From positions 1-64,000 of the forward strand of contig NZ_CP067226.1 in NCBI RefSeq assembly GCF_016617715.1: 64,000 bases of DNA, given 5' to 3'. The notes under the pieces were generated by a model. The model had not been told where the DNA came from. It saw nothing but the letters and a program-made list of their open reading frames with translations, and did no database searches. The position numbers were made by a program, and so were the translations under genes. This DNA comes from Paracoccus sp. MC1862 (lineage in GTDB: Bacteria; Pseudomonadota; Alphaproteobacteria; Rhodobacterales; Rhodobacteraceae). Shown here one piece after another: positions 24,491 through 33,102 of the stretch; positions within the stretch are counted from its first letter, which is position 1; every line of letters begins with the position of its first letter.

Positions 24491-25278
24491 GCTTCGGTCC
24501 CCATGTAGGCGGTGCGGACGCGCGGGTCGGCGGCGACCGTGGCGTAGTCGCCTTCCGCCAGGATCTCGCCCCGCTGCAGCACGGTGACGAAATGGCAGAT
24601 GTCGGCCACGACCGACAGGTTGTGTTCCACCATCAGGACGGCACGGTGGCGGGCGACCTCGCGGATGATCTCGGCCACGGTATGCACGTCCTCGTGCCCC
24701 ATGCCGGCCATCGGTTCATCCAGCAGCAGCACCTGCGGGTCAAGCGCGAGCGTGGTCGCGATCTCAAGCACCCGCTTGCGGCCATAGGAAAGGTCGGCGG
24801 CGCGCACGTCGCGCCAGGGGGTCAGGCCCAGTTCGTCGATCAGCACCTCGGCCCGGCCGTTCAGCACGTCCAGCGCCTTGAGCGGGCGCCAGAACTGCAC
24901 ATGCAGTTCCGCCGGGCGCTGCAGCGCGACGCGGACGTTTTCCAGCACCGTCAGATGCGGGAAGACGGCCGAAATCTGGAAGGACCGCACCAGCCCCATG
25001 CGGGCCACCACGTCGGGCTTCATCTTCGTGATGTCGGTGCCCAGCAGGGTGATCTGCCCGCGCGTGGGTTGCAGGAACTTGGTCAGCAGGTTGAAGACGG
25101 TGGTCTTGCCGGCCCCGTTGGGGCCGATCAATGCGTGAATGCGGGCATGGTGGACGTCGAGGTTCACGTTGTTGACGGCCGTGAACCCCGAGAAGTCCTT
25201 TCCGAGACCGCGGGCGGTAAGCACCAATCTGGATTCAGTCGGCGATACGACCGACGCATTTGTCTGCTCAGAAAGCAT
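24487..25278 (-). CDS. livG: ABC transporter ATP-binding protein LivG
   Basis: A 263-residue ATPase. Walker A is GPNGAGKTTVFNLL, the signature is the LivG form LSYGRKRVLEIATTLALD, Walker B is VLLLDEPMAGMGHEDV, and the H-loop is VLMVEHNLSVVADI. Start at 25278 (MLSEQTNASV) is chosen over a GTG-type start 15 nt upstream because GGAGGAGGCGAC lies immediately before the ATG. It is 78 nt downstream of an acyl-CoA dehydrogenase gene on the same strand, which suggests that transporter and dehydrogenase share a transcript. Confidence 0.9.
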   Translation of the reverse strand: MLSEQTNASVVSPTESRLVLTARGLGKDFSGFTAVNNVNLDVHHARIHALIGPNGAGKTTVFNLLTKFLQPTRGQITLLGTDITKMKPDVVARMGLVRSFQISAVFPHLTVLENVRVALQRPAELHVQFWRPLKALDVLNGRAEVLIDELGLTPWRDVRAADLSYGRKRVLEIATTLALDPQVLLLDEPMAGMGHEDVHTVAEIIREVARHRAVLMVEHNLSVVADICHFVTVLQRGEILAEGDYATVAADPRVRTAYMGTEA

Positions 25279-25356
25279 GTCGCCTCCTCCCAAAGGCTCG
25301 ACATTTTTGCGCAGGCCACATGGCCCACGAAAGGATCACACAATTAAACCGCGGGA

Positions 25357-26523
25357 TCACACACCGAGCCGCTCCTTTGCCTCGGCGACCAGTGCCTTCG
25401 CGATGATGGTCTGCTGGATCTGGGTTGTACCTTCGTAGATGCGGTAAAGCCGCGCGTCGCGGAAGAGCTGCTCGGCGCGGTATTCGCGGATATAGCCGTT
25501 GCCGCCGTGGACCTGCACGTTGCGGTCGGCGACCCGGCCGACCATCTCTGAGGCGAACATCTTGGCGCACGCCGCCGCCATGGATACGTCCTCTCCCGCG
25601 TCGCGCCGCCGCGCTGCGTCCAGAACCAGTGCGTGGGCGGCCATTGCGTCGGCCTTGCTGTCGGCGAACATCCCTTGGATCAGCTGGAAGTCGGCAATGG
25701 CACGACCGAACTGCTTTCGCTCGGCGGCATAGGCGACCATGTCGTCGATCATCCGCTCGGCCAGGCCCGTGCAGGCGGCGGCGATGCCAAGGCGGCCCTT
25801 GTCCAGCACCTTCATCGCCGTCTTAAAGCCCTGCCCCTCGATCCCCCCAATCAGCGCCTCCGCAGGCACCCGGCAGTCCTGGAAGATCACGTCGGCCACA
25901 TGGGCGCCCTGCTGGCCCATCTTCTTCTCGGGCTTGCCGACGGAAAGACCCGGCGTCCCTGCCTCGACCGCGAAGGCGGACACGCCCGCCGCGCCCTTCC
26001 TGTCGGGGTCGGTGCGCGCCATGACGGTAAATAGCCCCGCGTGCGGCGCGTTGGTGATGAAGCGCTTGGTGCCGTTCAGGACATAATGGTCGCCATCGCG
26101 CCGCGCGGTGGTCCGCACGCTGCCCGCGTCGGAACCGACATCCGGTTCGGTCAGCGCGAAGGAACCGATGATCTCGCCCGAGGCGAGGCCGGGCAGGTAT
26201 TTCGCCTTTTGCTCGTCGGTGCCGTCGATCACGATGCCTTGGCTGCCGATGCCGACGTTGGTGGCGAACATCGACCGGAAGGCGGGCGCGGCGCGGCCGA
26301 TCTCGAAGGCGACCAGCACCTCCTCCTCCATCGTCAAGCCGAGGCCGCCGTATTCCTCGGGGATCGACAGGCCAAACAGGCCCATCTCGCGCATCCCCTC
26401 GACCACGTCGGCCGGTATGGCGTCGGTTTCGGCCACTTCGGGCTCGCGCGGGATCAGCTTCTCGTCCACGAAACGGCGGATGCCGGCGACGAGTTGGTCT
26501 CGGGTGTCGGGATCAAGGGCCAT
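25357..26523 (-). CDS. Acyl-CoA dehydrogenase, dicarboxylyl-CoA type candidate
   Basis: A 388-residue flavoprotein that introduces the alpha-beta double bond in acyl-CoAs and passes electrons to ETF. Visible are LFGLSIPEEYGGLGL, the FAD-binding FALTEPDVGSD and RFITNAPHAG, the helical KVLDKGRLGIAAACTGLAER and ERKQFGRAIADFQLIQGM, and the C-terminal VQVHGGNGYIREY with catalytic Glu in RLYRIYEGTTQIQQ. No pimCD-like pair is present in the window, so this enzyme is the best candidate for oxidising pimeloyl-CoA (inference from context). A strong promoter is at 26548-26576 and GGAGGAACG precedes the ATG. Confidence 0.85.
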   Translation of the reverse strand: MALDPDTRDQLVAGIRRFVDEKLIPREPEVAETDAIPADVVEGMREMGLFGLSIPEEYGGLGLTMEEEVLVAFEIGRAAPAFRSMFATNVGIGSQGIVIDGTDEQKAKYLPGLASGEIIGSFALTEPDVGSDAGSVRTTARRDGDHYVLNGTKRFITNAPHAGLFTVMARTDPDRKGAAGVSAFAVEAGTPGLSVGKPEKKMGQQGAHVADVIFQDCRVPAEALIGGIEGQGFKTAMKVLDKGRLGIAAACTGLAERMIDDMVAYAAERKQFGRAIADFQLIQGMFADSKADAMAAHALVLDAARRRDAGEDVSMAAACAKMFASEMVGRVADRNVQVHGGNGYIREYRAEQLFRDARLYRIYEGTTQIQQTIIAKALVAEAKERLGV

Positions 26524-26547
26524 GGTCGTTCCTCCACTATTTAAGAC

Positions 26548-26576
26548 AATATACTGTTACAAATCTTTGCAAGCAA
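26548..26576 (-). promoter_or_regulatory. Promoter of the ACAD-livGFHM operon
   Basis: On the minus strand TTGCTT (26576-26571), 17 nt, then TATATT (26553-26548). The predicted start is about 18 nt upstream of the ATG at 26523. The 142-bp gap is AT-rich and also serves the divergent dehydrogenase gene at 26666; TTGATAT occurs twice at 26581-26587 and 26609-26615 and may be a regulator site. Confidence 0.6.
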
Positions 26577-26665
26577 TCGAATTGATATCTGTATGAATAG
26601 ATAGAAGTTGATATGACCGCTGGAATGTAGAACAATGCATTGACTGAATAACTGGGGAGGGACAG

Positions 26666-27706
26666 ATGGAAGCCGTCATGCTGCACGAGCGCGGGGCCGC
26701 AGGGCCGCGTCTGACGCGAATCGATAAGCCGCCCCGGCCTGAGGATGGCGTCCTTGTGCGGATGCTGGCCGCTTCGGTGAACCGTGTTGACCTTTACATG
26801 CGCGACTCAGGCGTGGGCATCACCCACGAACTGCCGCTGGTTATGGGCGTCGACGGCATGGGCGAGGTGCTGGAGACGGCCCCCGATTCAGCCTTCAAGC
26901 CCGGCGACCGCGTGATCCTGTATCCTTATGACTTCTGCGGGCGCTGCCGCTATTGCCTTGCGGGCGACCAGCCGCTGTGTCTGCGCGCCCGCATCTTCGG
27001 AGAACATGTCGACGGCACATTCACCGAGATCATGGCCGCGCCCGAACGCGCACTGGTCCGCCTGTCGCCTGCAGTGGACATCCATCGGGCAGCGACGCTC
27101 GGCGTGGCCTATCTGACCGCCTGGCGCATGATCTTCGGCAAGATGGCGACCGGGCCGGGGCGGATCGTCTTCATCCAGGGCGCGGGCGGCGGCGTGGCCT
27201 ATGCCGCGATGCAGCTGGCCCGGATGGCAGGCGCGCGGGTCATTGTCTCGACCTCGGGCGAGGAGAAGCTTGCGCATTTCCGCGATCTCGGCGTCGAGGC
27301 GGTAGACTATCGCGACGGCGACATGGTCAAGCAGGTCCTGGTCCTGACCGATGGCGAGGGTGCCGACCTGGTCATCGACAACGTGGGAGAAAAGACCTGG
27401 GGTTCGTCGCTGCGGGTTATGGCGCGGGGCGGGCACCTGGCGACCTGCGGGGCGACCACCGGGGCGCATCCTTCGGCCGACATCCAGCGGCTCTTCGTGC
27501 GGCAGTTGTCGATCCACGGCTCGACCATGGGCAGCCTAGAGGAGTTCCGGCGTCTCGTCCGAGCGTTCGAGACCGGCGCCTTCGTGCCGCCCATCGACAG
27601 CACCTATCCCTTGGCCGAAGTCCCCGCCGCCTTCGCCCGGCTCGAGGAAACCAACCGCATGGGCAAGATCGTCATCTCTATTGCCGAACCGGAGGGGACT
27701 GCATGA
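26666..27706 (+). CDS. Zinc-binding MDR-family alcohol dehydrogenase / enoyl reductase
   Basis: A 346-residue medium-chain dehydrogenase/reductase. The structural-zinc loop CGRCRYCLAGDQPLC (four Cys) is intact. The catalytic-zinc Cys is replaced (ASVNRVDLYMRDSG) and the usual GHE is GVDGMGE, so catalytic zinc is probably not bound and the enzyme may work like quinone-oxidoreductase or acryloyl/crotonyl-CoA-type reductases. The Rossmann motif is IQGAGGGVAYAAMQLARMAG. GGGGAGGGACAG precedes the ATG. The stop overlaps the next gene's ATG (ATGA), so the two are coupled. Substrate unknown; an acyl-CoA or ring-ketone intermediate is likely from context. Confidence 0.8.
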   Translation: MEAVMLHERGAAGPRLTRIDKPPRPEDGVLVRMLAASVNRVDLYMRDSGVGITHELPLVMGVDGMGEVLETAPDSAFKPGDRVILYPYDFCGRCRYCLAGDQPLCLRARIFGEHVDGTFTEIMAAPERALVRLSPAVDIHRAATLGVAYLTAWRMIFGKMATGPGRIVFIQGAGGGVAYAAMQLARMAGARVIVSTSGEEKLAHFRDLGVEAVDYRDGDMVKQVLVLTDGEGADLVIDNVGEKTWGSSLRVMARGGHLATCGATTGAHPSADIQRLFVRQLSIHGSTMGSLEEFRRLVRAFETGAFVPPIDSTYPLAEVPAAFARLEETNRMGKIVISIAEPEGTA

Positions 27707-28479
27707 GCTACCAGACCATCCTGACCGCCCGCGACGGCGCCGTTGGCATAATCACCCTGAACCGCCCCGAAGCCCTGAACGCGCTGAACGGCCAGATCAC
27801 GGCGGAACTCGGCCAAGCCGTGGAGGAGATGGAGCGCGACGACGGGATCAACGTCATCGTCCTGACTGGCTCGGACAAGGCCTTTGCCGCCGGTGCCGAC
27901 ATCAAGGAAATCCTCGACAAGACGTTCATCGACGTCTTCGACGAACAGTTCATCACCGCGACATGGGAACGCATCGCCCGCTGCCGCAAGCCGACCATCG
28001 CCGCCGTATCCGGCCACGCCATTGGCGGCGGCTTCGAGCTTGCGATGATGTGCGACATCATCATCGCCGCCGAATGCGCCCGCTTCGCGCTGCCCGAAAC
28101 GAAGATCGGCATCATCCCTGGAGCGGGCGGCACGCAGCGGCTGACGCGGGTGGGGGGCAAGGCGCTGGCCATGGACATGATCCTGACCGGCCGCCGTCTG
28201 GCCGCCGAGGAGGCGCGCGCCCATGGTCTTGTCAGCCGGGTGGTGCCGGACGGCGAGCATCTGACCGCCGCCATCGCTATCGCGCAGGAGATGGCACAAT
28301 CCTCGCGGCCGATCCTGCTGATCGCCAAGGAGGCCGTGAACAAGGCCTACGAGACGCATCTGGCCGAGGGCATCCATCTGGAACGCCGGCTGCTCTATTC
28401 GACCTTCGCCATCGAAGACCGGCGTGAGGGCATGACCGCCTTCAGCGAAAAGCGGAAGCCCAGGTTCCGCAACCGCTGA
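27703..28479 (+). CDS. Enoyl-CoA hydratase, BadK-like candidate
   Basis: A 258-residue crotonase. Hallmarks are ALNGQITAELGQAVEEM, KAFAAGADIKEI, the oxyanion and first catalytic Glu in HAIGGGFELAMMCDI, and the second Glu in FALPETKIGIIPGAGGTQRL. The C-terminus EDRREGMTAFSEKRKPRFRNR is typical. Both catalytic glutamates are present, so hydratase activity is expected. The overall form resembles BadK, which hydrates cyclohex-1-ene-1-carboxyl-CoA to the 2-hydroxy compound, and also short-chain crotonyl-CoA hydratases. It supplies the hydration step missing from the badHI-aliAB operon. ATG overlaps the upstream stop. Confidence 0.8.
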   Translation: MSYQTILTARDGAVGIITLNRPEALNALNGQITAELGQAVEEMERDDGINVIVLTGSDKAFAAGADIKEILDKTFIDVFDEQFITATWERIARCRKPTIAAVSGHAIGGGFELAMMCDIIIAAECARFALPETKIGIIPGAGGTQRLTRVGGKALAMDMILTGRRLAAEEARAHGLVSRVVPDGEHLTAAIAIAQEMAQSSRPILLIAKEAVNKAYETHLAEGIHLERRLLYSTFAIEDRREGMTAFSEKRKPRFRNR

Positions 28480-28536
28480 TAACGGCCGGTCCGCCCGGAA
28501 GGCGCGGCCAGCATCCCCGGGCTATCCGCATGCGGT

Positions 28537-28968
28537 TCAGACCAGATGCGGCTCTAGCGCCGCACGCAGCCAGTCCGGAAGCGGCTGCTTGCCGTCCCTT
28601 TGCGCGATAAAGACGTTGACGCTGTTCAGCGAGAAGCAGTGCTCGCCCTTCTGCCAGCCGGTCGCGCGAAACCCCATCGAGGTCCGCCCGAGCCGCGTCA
28701 CCTCAATGGTGAAATCGAGGTCCGCGTCGCCGCGCACGGGAGACGCGAAGTCCACGTCCAGATGGACGAAGGGCATCCCCACCCCCAGCCGGACTGACAT
28801 GGCATACCATCCCCGTCCTTCGGTCACGTCAGACAGGAAGCGGTCGATGGCGCGCAGCGCGGCATTCACCAGCGCCCCGGTATAGGCGATCCCGGCCGGG
28901 TCGCAGTCCCCAAAGCCCATGTGATGAGTGTAGCGATAGACCTCGGCGGGAAGGGCGGACTGGCTCAT
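28537..28968 (-). CDS. Acyl-CoA thioesterase, 4-HBT hotdog family
   Basis: A 143-residue hotdog-fold thioesterase. The N-terminal motif HMGFGDCDPAGIAYTG carries the catalytic Asp of the 4-hydroxybenzoyl-CoA thioesterase group, followed by PFVHLDVDFASPVRGDADL and RLGRTSMGFRATGW strands. It is the last gene of the 11-gene bad/ali operon, 10 nt after etfA. It may release CoA from dead-end or over-accumulated acyl-CoAs. No signal peptide. The convergent hydratase gene ends 57 nt away. Confidence 0.8.
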   Translation of the reverse strand: MSQSALPAEVYRYTHHMGFGDCDPAGIAYTGALVNAALRAIDRFLSDVTEGRGWYAMSVRLGVGMPFVHLDVDFASPVRGDADLDFTIEVTRLGRTSMGFRATGWQKGEHCFSLNSVNVFIAQRDGKQPLPDWLRAALEPHLV

Positions 28969-28978
28969 GTGGGTTCCG

Positions 28979-29908
28979 TCACAGCTTCTCGGTCAGTTCC
29001 GGCAGGACGGTGAAGATGTCGCCGACGAGGCCGTAGTCGGCGACCTGGAAGATGGGGGCTTCCTCGTCCTTGTTGATGGCGACGATGACCTTGCTGTCCT
29101 TCATCCCCGCGAGGTGCTGGATCGCGCCCGAGATGCCGGCGGCGATGTAAAGCTCGGGCGCCACCACCTTGCCGGTCTGGCCCACCTGCCAGTCGTTCGG
29201 GGCATAGCCCGAATCGACCGCCGCGCGGCTTGCACCCACGGCGGCGCCGAGCTTGTCCGCGAGCTTCTCGATCAGCGCGAAGTTCTCCTTCGAGCCGACC
29301 GCGCGGCCGCCCGAGACGATGCGTTTCGCCGAGGTCAGTTCCGGGCGGTCCGAGGCCGCAACCCGGTCCTCGACCCAGGAGGACAGGCCGGGATCGGCGG
29401 CGGCGGCGGCGGCCTCGACCGGGGCCGAGCCACCCTCGCCCGCCGCGTCGAAGCTGGCGATGCGCACCGTCAGCACCTTGATCGGGTCCGAGGACTTCAC
29501 CGTCTGGATCGCGGCCGAGGTGTAGACGCCGCGCTCGAAGGTGTCGGCGTCCACGATCCGGCTGACCTCGGGGATCACCATCACGTCCAGAAGCGCCGCG
29601 GCCCGCGGCAGGACGTTGCGGGCATCCGTGGTGCCCGGGGCGGCGATGTGGCTGAACTGCGGCGCAAGCCCGACCAGCAGCGCCGCCATCGGCTCGGCCA
29701 GGCGGTGGGCGTAGGCCGCGCCCTCGGCCACCAGCACCTTCGCCACGCCCGCGATCTGCGCGGCGTCTTGGGCGGCCGCCTGCGCGCCCTCGCCCGCGAC
29801 CAGCACGGCCACATCCCCAAGCGGCGTCACCGCCGTCACGGCCTTGGCCGTCGCGTCCCGGTTCAGCCCGTTCTCGGCCATCTCGGCCAGCAGCAGCACC
29901 GCCATCAC
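28979..29908 (-). CDS. etfA: Electron transfer flavoprotein alpha subunit
   Basis: A 309-residue ETF alpha subunit. The N-terminal domain is [20 protein letters not shown]. The C-terminal FAD domain shows [60 protein letters not shown] and [21 protein letters not shown]. It accepts electrons from acyl-CoA dehydrogenases in the locus and hands them to ETF-ubiquinone oxidoreductase (not in the window). It overlaps etfB by 4 nt. A dedicated copy within a catabolic operon implies a high flux of acyl-CoA oxidation. Confidence 0.95.
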   Translation of the reverse strand: MMAVLLLAEMAENGLNRDATAKAVTAVTPLGDVAVLVAGEGAQAAAQDAAQIAGVAKVLVAEGAAYAHRLAEPMAALLVGLAPQFSHIAAPGTTDARNVLPRAAALLDVMVIPEVSRIVDADTFERGVYTSAAIQTVKSSDPIKVLTVRIASFDAAGEGGSAPVEAAAAAADPGLSSWVEDRVAASDRPELTSAKRIVSGGRAVGSKENFALIEKLADKLGAAVGASRAAVDSGYAPNDWQVGQTGKVVAPELYIAAGISGAIQHLAGMKDSKVIVAINKDEEAPIFQVADYGLVGDIFTVLPELTEKL

Positions 29909-30663
29909 ACCACCCCCGCAGCTTTGAGTTTCGACACCAGCTCGTCGACCGAGGCCACCTTGACCCCCGCCTTGCGCCCCTCGGGCTCGGCGGTCCTGAC
30001 CACCGTCAGCCGGGGCGAGACGTCCACGCCGTAGTCACCGGCGGTCTTTTCGACGAGTTCCTTCTTCTTCGCCTTCATGATGTTGGGCAGGCTCGCATAG
30101 CGCGGCTCGTTCAGCCGCAGGTCGGCGGTCACGATCGCGGGCAGGCTGACCTCGATCACCTGCAGCCCGCCGTCGACCTCGCGCGTGACGGTGGCCTTCT
30201 CGCCCTCGACTTCCAGCTTGCCGGCCTGCGTCGCCTGCGCCCAGCCCAGCAGTGCCGCCAGCATCTGGCCGGTGGCGTTCATGTCGTTGTCGATCGCCTG
30301 CTTGCCCATCAGCACCAACTGCGGCTGCTCCTCGGCGATGATGGCCTTCAGCAGCTTGGCCACCGCGAGGGGCTCGATGTCCTGGTGCACGTCGTCGGCG
30401 GCCACCACCAGGATGCCGCGGTCGGCGCCCATGGCCAGCGCCGTGCGGATGGTTTCGGCCGCCTGCTTGACGCCGATCGACACCACCACGATCTCGGACG
30501 CCGCGCCCTTCTCCTTCAGACGGATCGCCTCCTCGACCGCAATCTCGTCAAAGGGGTTCATCGACATCTTCACGTTCGACAGGTCCACCCCCGACCCGTC
30601 CGCACGAACCCGCGCCTTCACGTTGTAGTCGATCACCCGCTTCACAGGCACAAGAACCTTCAT
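29905..30663 (-). CDS. etfB: Electron transfer flavoprotein beta subunit
   Basis: A 252-residue ETF beta subunit beginning [20 protein letters not shown], with the AMP-binding and dimer segments [40 protein letters not shown] and the family stretch [19 protein letters not shown], followed by [10 protein letters not shown]. This C-terminal loop is the recognition element for dehydrogenases. It sits 12 nt after gcdH and overlaps etfA by 4 nt. Confidence 0.95.
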   Translation of the reverse strand: MKVLVPVKRVIDYNVKARVRADGSGVDLSNVKMSMNPFDEIAVEEAIRLKEKGAASEIVVVSIGVKQAAETIRTALAMGADRGILVVAADDVHQDIEPLAVAKLLKAIIAEEQPQLVLMGKQAIDNDMNATGQMLAALLGWAQATQAGKLEVEGEKATVTREVDGGLQVIEVSLPAIVTADLRLNEPRYASLPNIMKAKKKELVEKTAGDYGVDVSPRLTVVRTAEPEGRKAGVKVASVDELVSKLKAAGVV

Positions 30664-30675
30664 TTCCGCATCTCC

Positions 30676-31869
30676 TCAGAAGAACGCCTGCAGCCCGGTC
30701 TGCGCCCGACCCAGGATCAGGGCGTGGACGTCATGGGTGCCCTCGTAGGTGTTCACGGTTTCCAGGTTCACCATGTGGCGCATCACCGGGTATTCGTCCG
30801 AGATGCCGTTGCCGCCGTGCATGTCGCGGGCCACCCGCGCGATCTCCAGGGCCTTGCCGCAGTTGTTGCGCTTGATGAGGGAGATCATCTCGGGCTGCAT
30901 CCTGCCGGCCTCGAACAGCCGCCCGACCCGCAGGGCCGCGTTCAGGCCGAGCGTGATCTCGGTCATCATGTTCGCAAGCTTCAACTGGTGCAGCTGCGTC
31001 TGCGCCAGGGGCTTGCCGAACTGCTTGCGATCCAGCCCATAGGACCGCGCCGCGTGCCAGCAGGCCTCGGCCGCGCCCATCGAGCCCCAGGCGATGCCAT
31101 AGCGCGCGCGGTTGAGGCAGCCGAAGGGGCCACCCAGGCCCTCGGCATTTGGCAGCAGGGCATCCTCGCCCACTTCGACCTCCTCCATGACGATCTCGCC
31201 GGTTACGGAGGCGCGCAAGGACAGCTTGCCCTCGATCTTCGGAGCGGACAGGCCCTTCATGCCCTTTTCCAGCACAAAGCCACGGATCTTGCCGCCATGC
31301 GCCTCGGACTTCGCCCAGACCACGAAAACATCGGCGATGGGGCTGTTGGTGATCCACATTTTGGACCCGTTCAGCCGGTAGCCGCCCTCGGTCTTCCTCG
31401 CGGTGGTCTTCATGCCGCCTGGATCCGAGCCCGCGTCGGGCTCGGTCAGGCCGAAGCAGCCCACCCATTCGCCGGAACAGAGCTTCGGCAGGTACTTGCG
31501 CCGCTGTTCTTCCGAGCCATAGGCATTGATCGGGTGCATTACCAAGGACGCCTGCACCGACATCATGGATCGGTAGCCCGAATCCACCCGCTCGACCTCC
31601 CGCGCAACCAAGCCGTAACTGACATAGCCTGCGCCGGTGCCGCCGTATTCCTCGGGGATGGTGACGCCCAGTAGGCCAAGCTCGCCCATCTCGGTGAAGA
31701 TGGCGCGGTCGGTGTGCTCCTTCTGGAAGGCCTCGCGCACGCGGGGGGCGAGGCGGTCCTGCGCATAGCTCCGCGCGGTGTCGCGGATCATGCGTTCTTC
31801 CTCGGTCAGCTCGTCTTCCAGAAGGAAGGGGTCTTCCCAGCGGAAGCTGCCTGTGCGGTCCATCTTCAT
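30676..31869 (-). CDS. gcdH: Glutaryl-CoA dehydrogenase
   Basis: A 397-residue acyl-CoA dehydrogenase of the glutaryl-CoA type, which oxidises and decarboxylates glutaryl-CoA to crotonyl-CoA and CO2. Diagnostic stretches are [20 protein letters not shown], the substrate-binding [18 protein letters not shown] (with the Arg that pairs with the omega-carboxylate), [25 protein letters not shown]-like [16 protein letters not shown], and the catalytic Glu in [17 protein letters not shown]. The start at 31869 follows AGGAGAAAC; the frame is open further upstream. It completes the path from pimeloyl-CoA to crotonyl-CoA within the operon. Confidence 0.9.
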   Translation of the reverse strand: MKMDRTGSFRWEDPFLLEDELTEEERMIRDTARSYAQDRLAPRVREAFQKEHTDRAIFTEMGELGLLGVTIPEEYGGTGAGYVSYGLVAREVERVDSGYRSMMSVQASLVMHPINAYGSEEQRRKYLPKLCSGEWVGCFGLTEPDAGSDPGGMKTTARKTEGGYRLNGSKMWITNSPIADVFVVWAKSEAHGGKIRGFVLEKGMKGLSAPKIEGKLSLRASVTGEIVMEEVEVGEDALLPNAEGLGGPFGCLNRARYGIAWGSMGAAEACWHAARSYGLDRKQFGKPLAQTQLHQLKLANMMTEITLGLNAALRVGRLFEAGRMQPEMISLIKRNNCGKALEIARVARDMHGGNGISDEYPVMRHMVNLETVNTYEGTHDVHALILGRAQTGLQAFF

Positions 31870-31889
31870 GGTCGTTTCTCCTGTCTGGA

Positions 31890-33092
31890 TCAGACGCGTT
31901 CGATCAGCAACGCGGCGCCCTGACCGACGCCGACGCACATGGTGGCAAGCGCGTAGCGCCCGCCGGTGGTCTTGAGTTCAAGCGCGGCGGTCCCGCTGAT
32001 GCGGACACCGGACATGCCCAAGGGGTGCCCCAGCGCAATGCCGCCGCCGTTGGGGTTCAGGCGCGGGTCGTCGTCGTCCAGCCCCAGGTCGCGGGTGACG
32101 GCCAGCGCCTGCGCGGCAAAGGCCTCGTTCAACTCGATCACCGACAGGTCGTCCAGCGTGATCCCGGCCAGGTCCATCAGCCTGCGAACAGCCGGCACCG
32201 GGCCGATGCCCATGATCCGCGGGGTGACGCCTGCGCTCGCCCCCGCGACGATGCGGGCGATGGGGGTCAGGCCGTGGCGCTTCGCGGCGGCTTCCGAGGC
32301 CACAATCAACCCCGCTGCGCCGTCGTTCACGCCCGAGGCGTTGCCGGCGGTGATCGAGCCGTCCCTGCGGGTGATCGGCCGCAGCTTCGCCAGCTGTTCC
32401 AGCGTGGTCTCGCGCGGATGTTCGTCCTGCGTGACCTCGATGGGTTCCTTGCGGCCCTGCGGCACGGTGACCGCCACGATCTCGGCCGCGAAGCGGCCGT
32501 TCCTCTGCGCCGTCGCGGCGCGGGTCTGCGAGTTCAGGGCTAAGAGGTCCTGGTCCTCGCGCCGGATCTGCAACTCGTCGGCAAGGTTCTGCGCCGTCTC
32601 GGGCATCGAGTCGGTGCCGTATTGCTCCGCCATCCTCGGGTTGACGAAGCGCCAGCCAATGGTGGTGTCGTGGATCTCGGTCGCGCGCGAGAAGGCAGAC
32701 TCCGCCTTGGGCATCACGAAGGGCGCGCGGGACATGCTTTCCACGCCGCCCGCGAAGGCCAGCTCCATGTCGCCCGAGCGGATGGCGCGGGCGGCGGCCG
32801 CCACCGCTTCCAGCCCCGAGCCGCAGAGGCGGTTCACGGTCACCCCCGGCACGGTGTCCGGCAGGCCTGCCAGCAGCAGCGCCATGCGGGCGACGTTGCG
32901 GTTGTCCTCGCCCGCCTGGTTGGCGCAGCCCATCCAGACCTCCTCGACCGCCGCGGGGTCGAGGCCGGGGTTGCGGGCGATCAGCGCCTGCAGCGGGATG
33001 GCGGCGAGGTCGTCGGCGCGGACGGTCGCCAGGGCGCCGCCGTAGCGCCCGATGGGGGTGCGGACATAGTCGCAGATGAAGGCGTCGGCCAT
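31890..33092 (-). CDS. Acyl-CoA thiolase, 3-oxoadipyl/3-oxopimeloyl-CoA type
   Basis: A 400-residue degradative thiolase. The nucleophilic Cys is in [12 protein letters not shown] (about residue 90), with [10 protein letters not shown] (His) and [15 protein letters not shown] (second Cys). The segment [20 protein letters not shown] is characteristic of the PcaF/PaaJ group acting on dicarboxylyl substrates. In this operon the natural reaction would be cleavage of 3-oxopimeloyl-CoA to glutaryl-CoA and acetyl-CoA, the PimB role (inference). It lies 10 nt after the fadB-like gene and 20 nt before gcdH. Confidence 0.85.
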   Translation of the reverse strand: MADAFICDYVRTPIGRYGGALATVRADDLAAIPLQALIARNPGLDPAAVEEVWMGCANQAGEDNRNVARMALLLAGLPDTVPGVTVNRLCGSGLEAVAAAARAIRSGDMELAFAGGVESMSRAPFVMPKAESAFSRATEIHDTTIGWRFVNPRMAEQYGTDSMPETAQNLADELQIRREDQDLLALNSQTRAATAQRNGRFAAEIVAVTVPQGRKEPIEVTQDEHPRETTLEQLAKLRPITRRDGSITAGNASGVNDGAAGLIVASEAAAKRHGLTPIARIVAGASAGVTPRIMGIGPVPAVRRLMDLAGITLDDLSVIELNEAFAAQALAVTRDLGLDDDDPRLNPNGGGIALGHPLGMSGVRISGTAALELKTTGGRYALATMCVGVGQGAALLIERV

Positions 33093-33102
33093 CGTGGGCT
33101 CC

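Noticed and set aside
30385..31674. Plus-strand frame of 429 codons across gcdH
   Set aside because: Antisense shadow of a well-conserved dehydrogenase.
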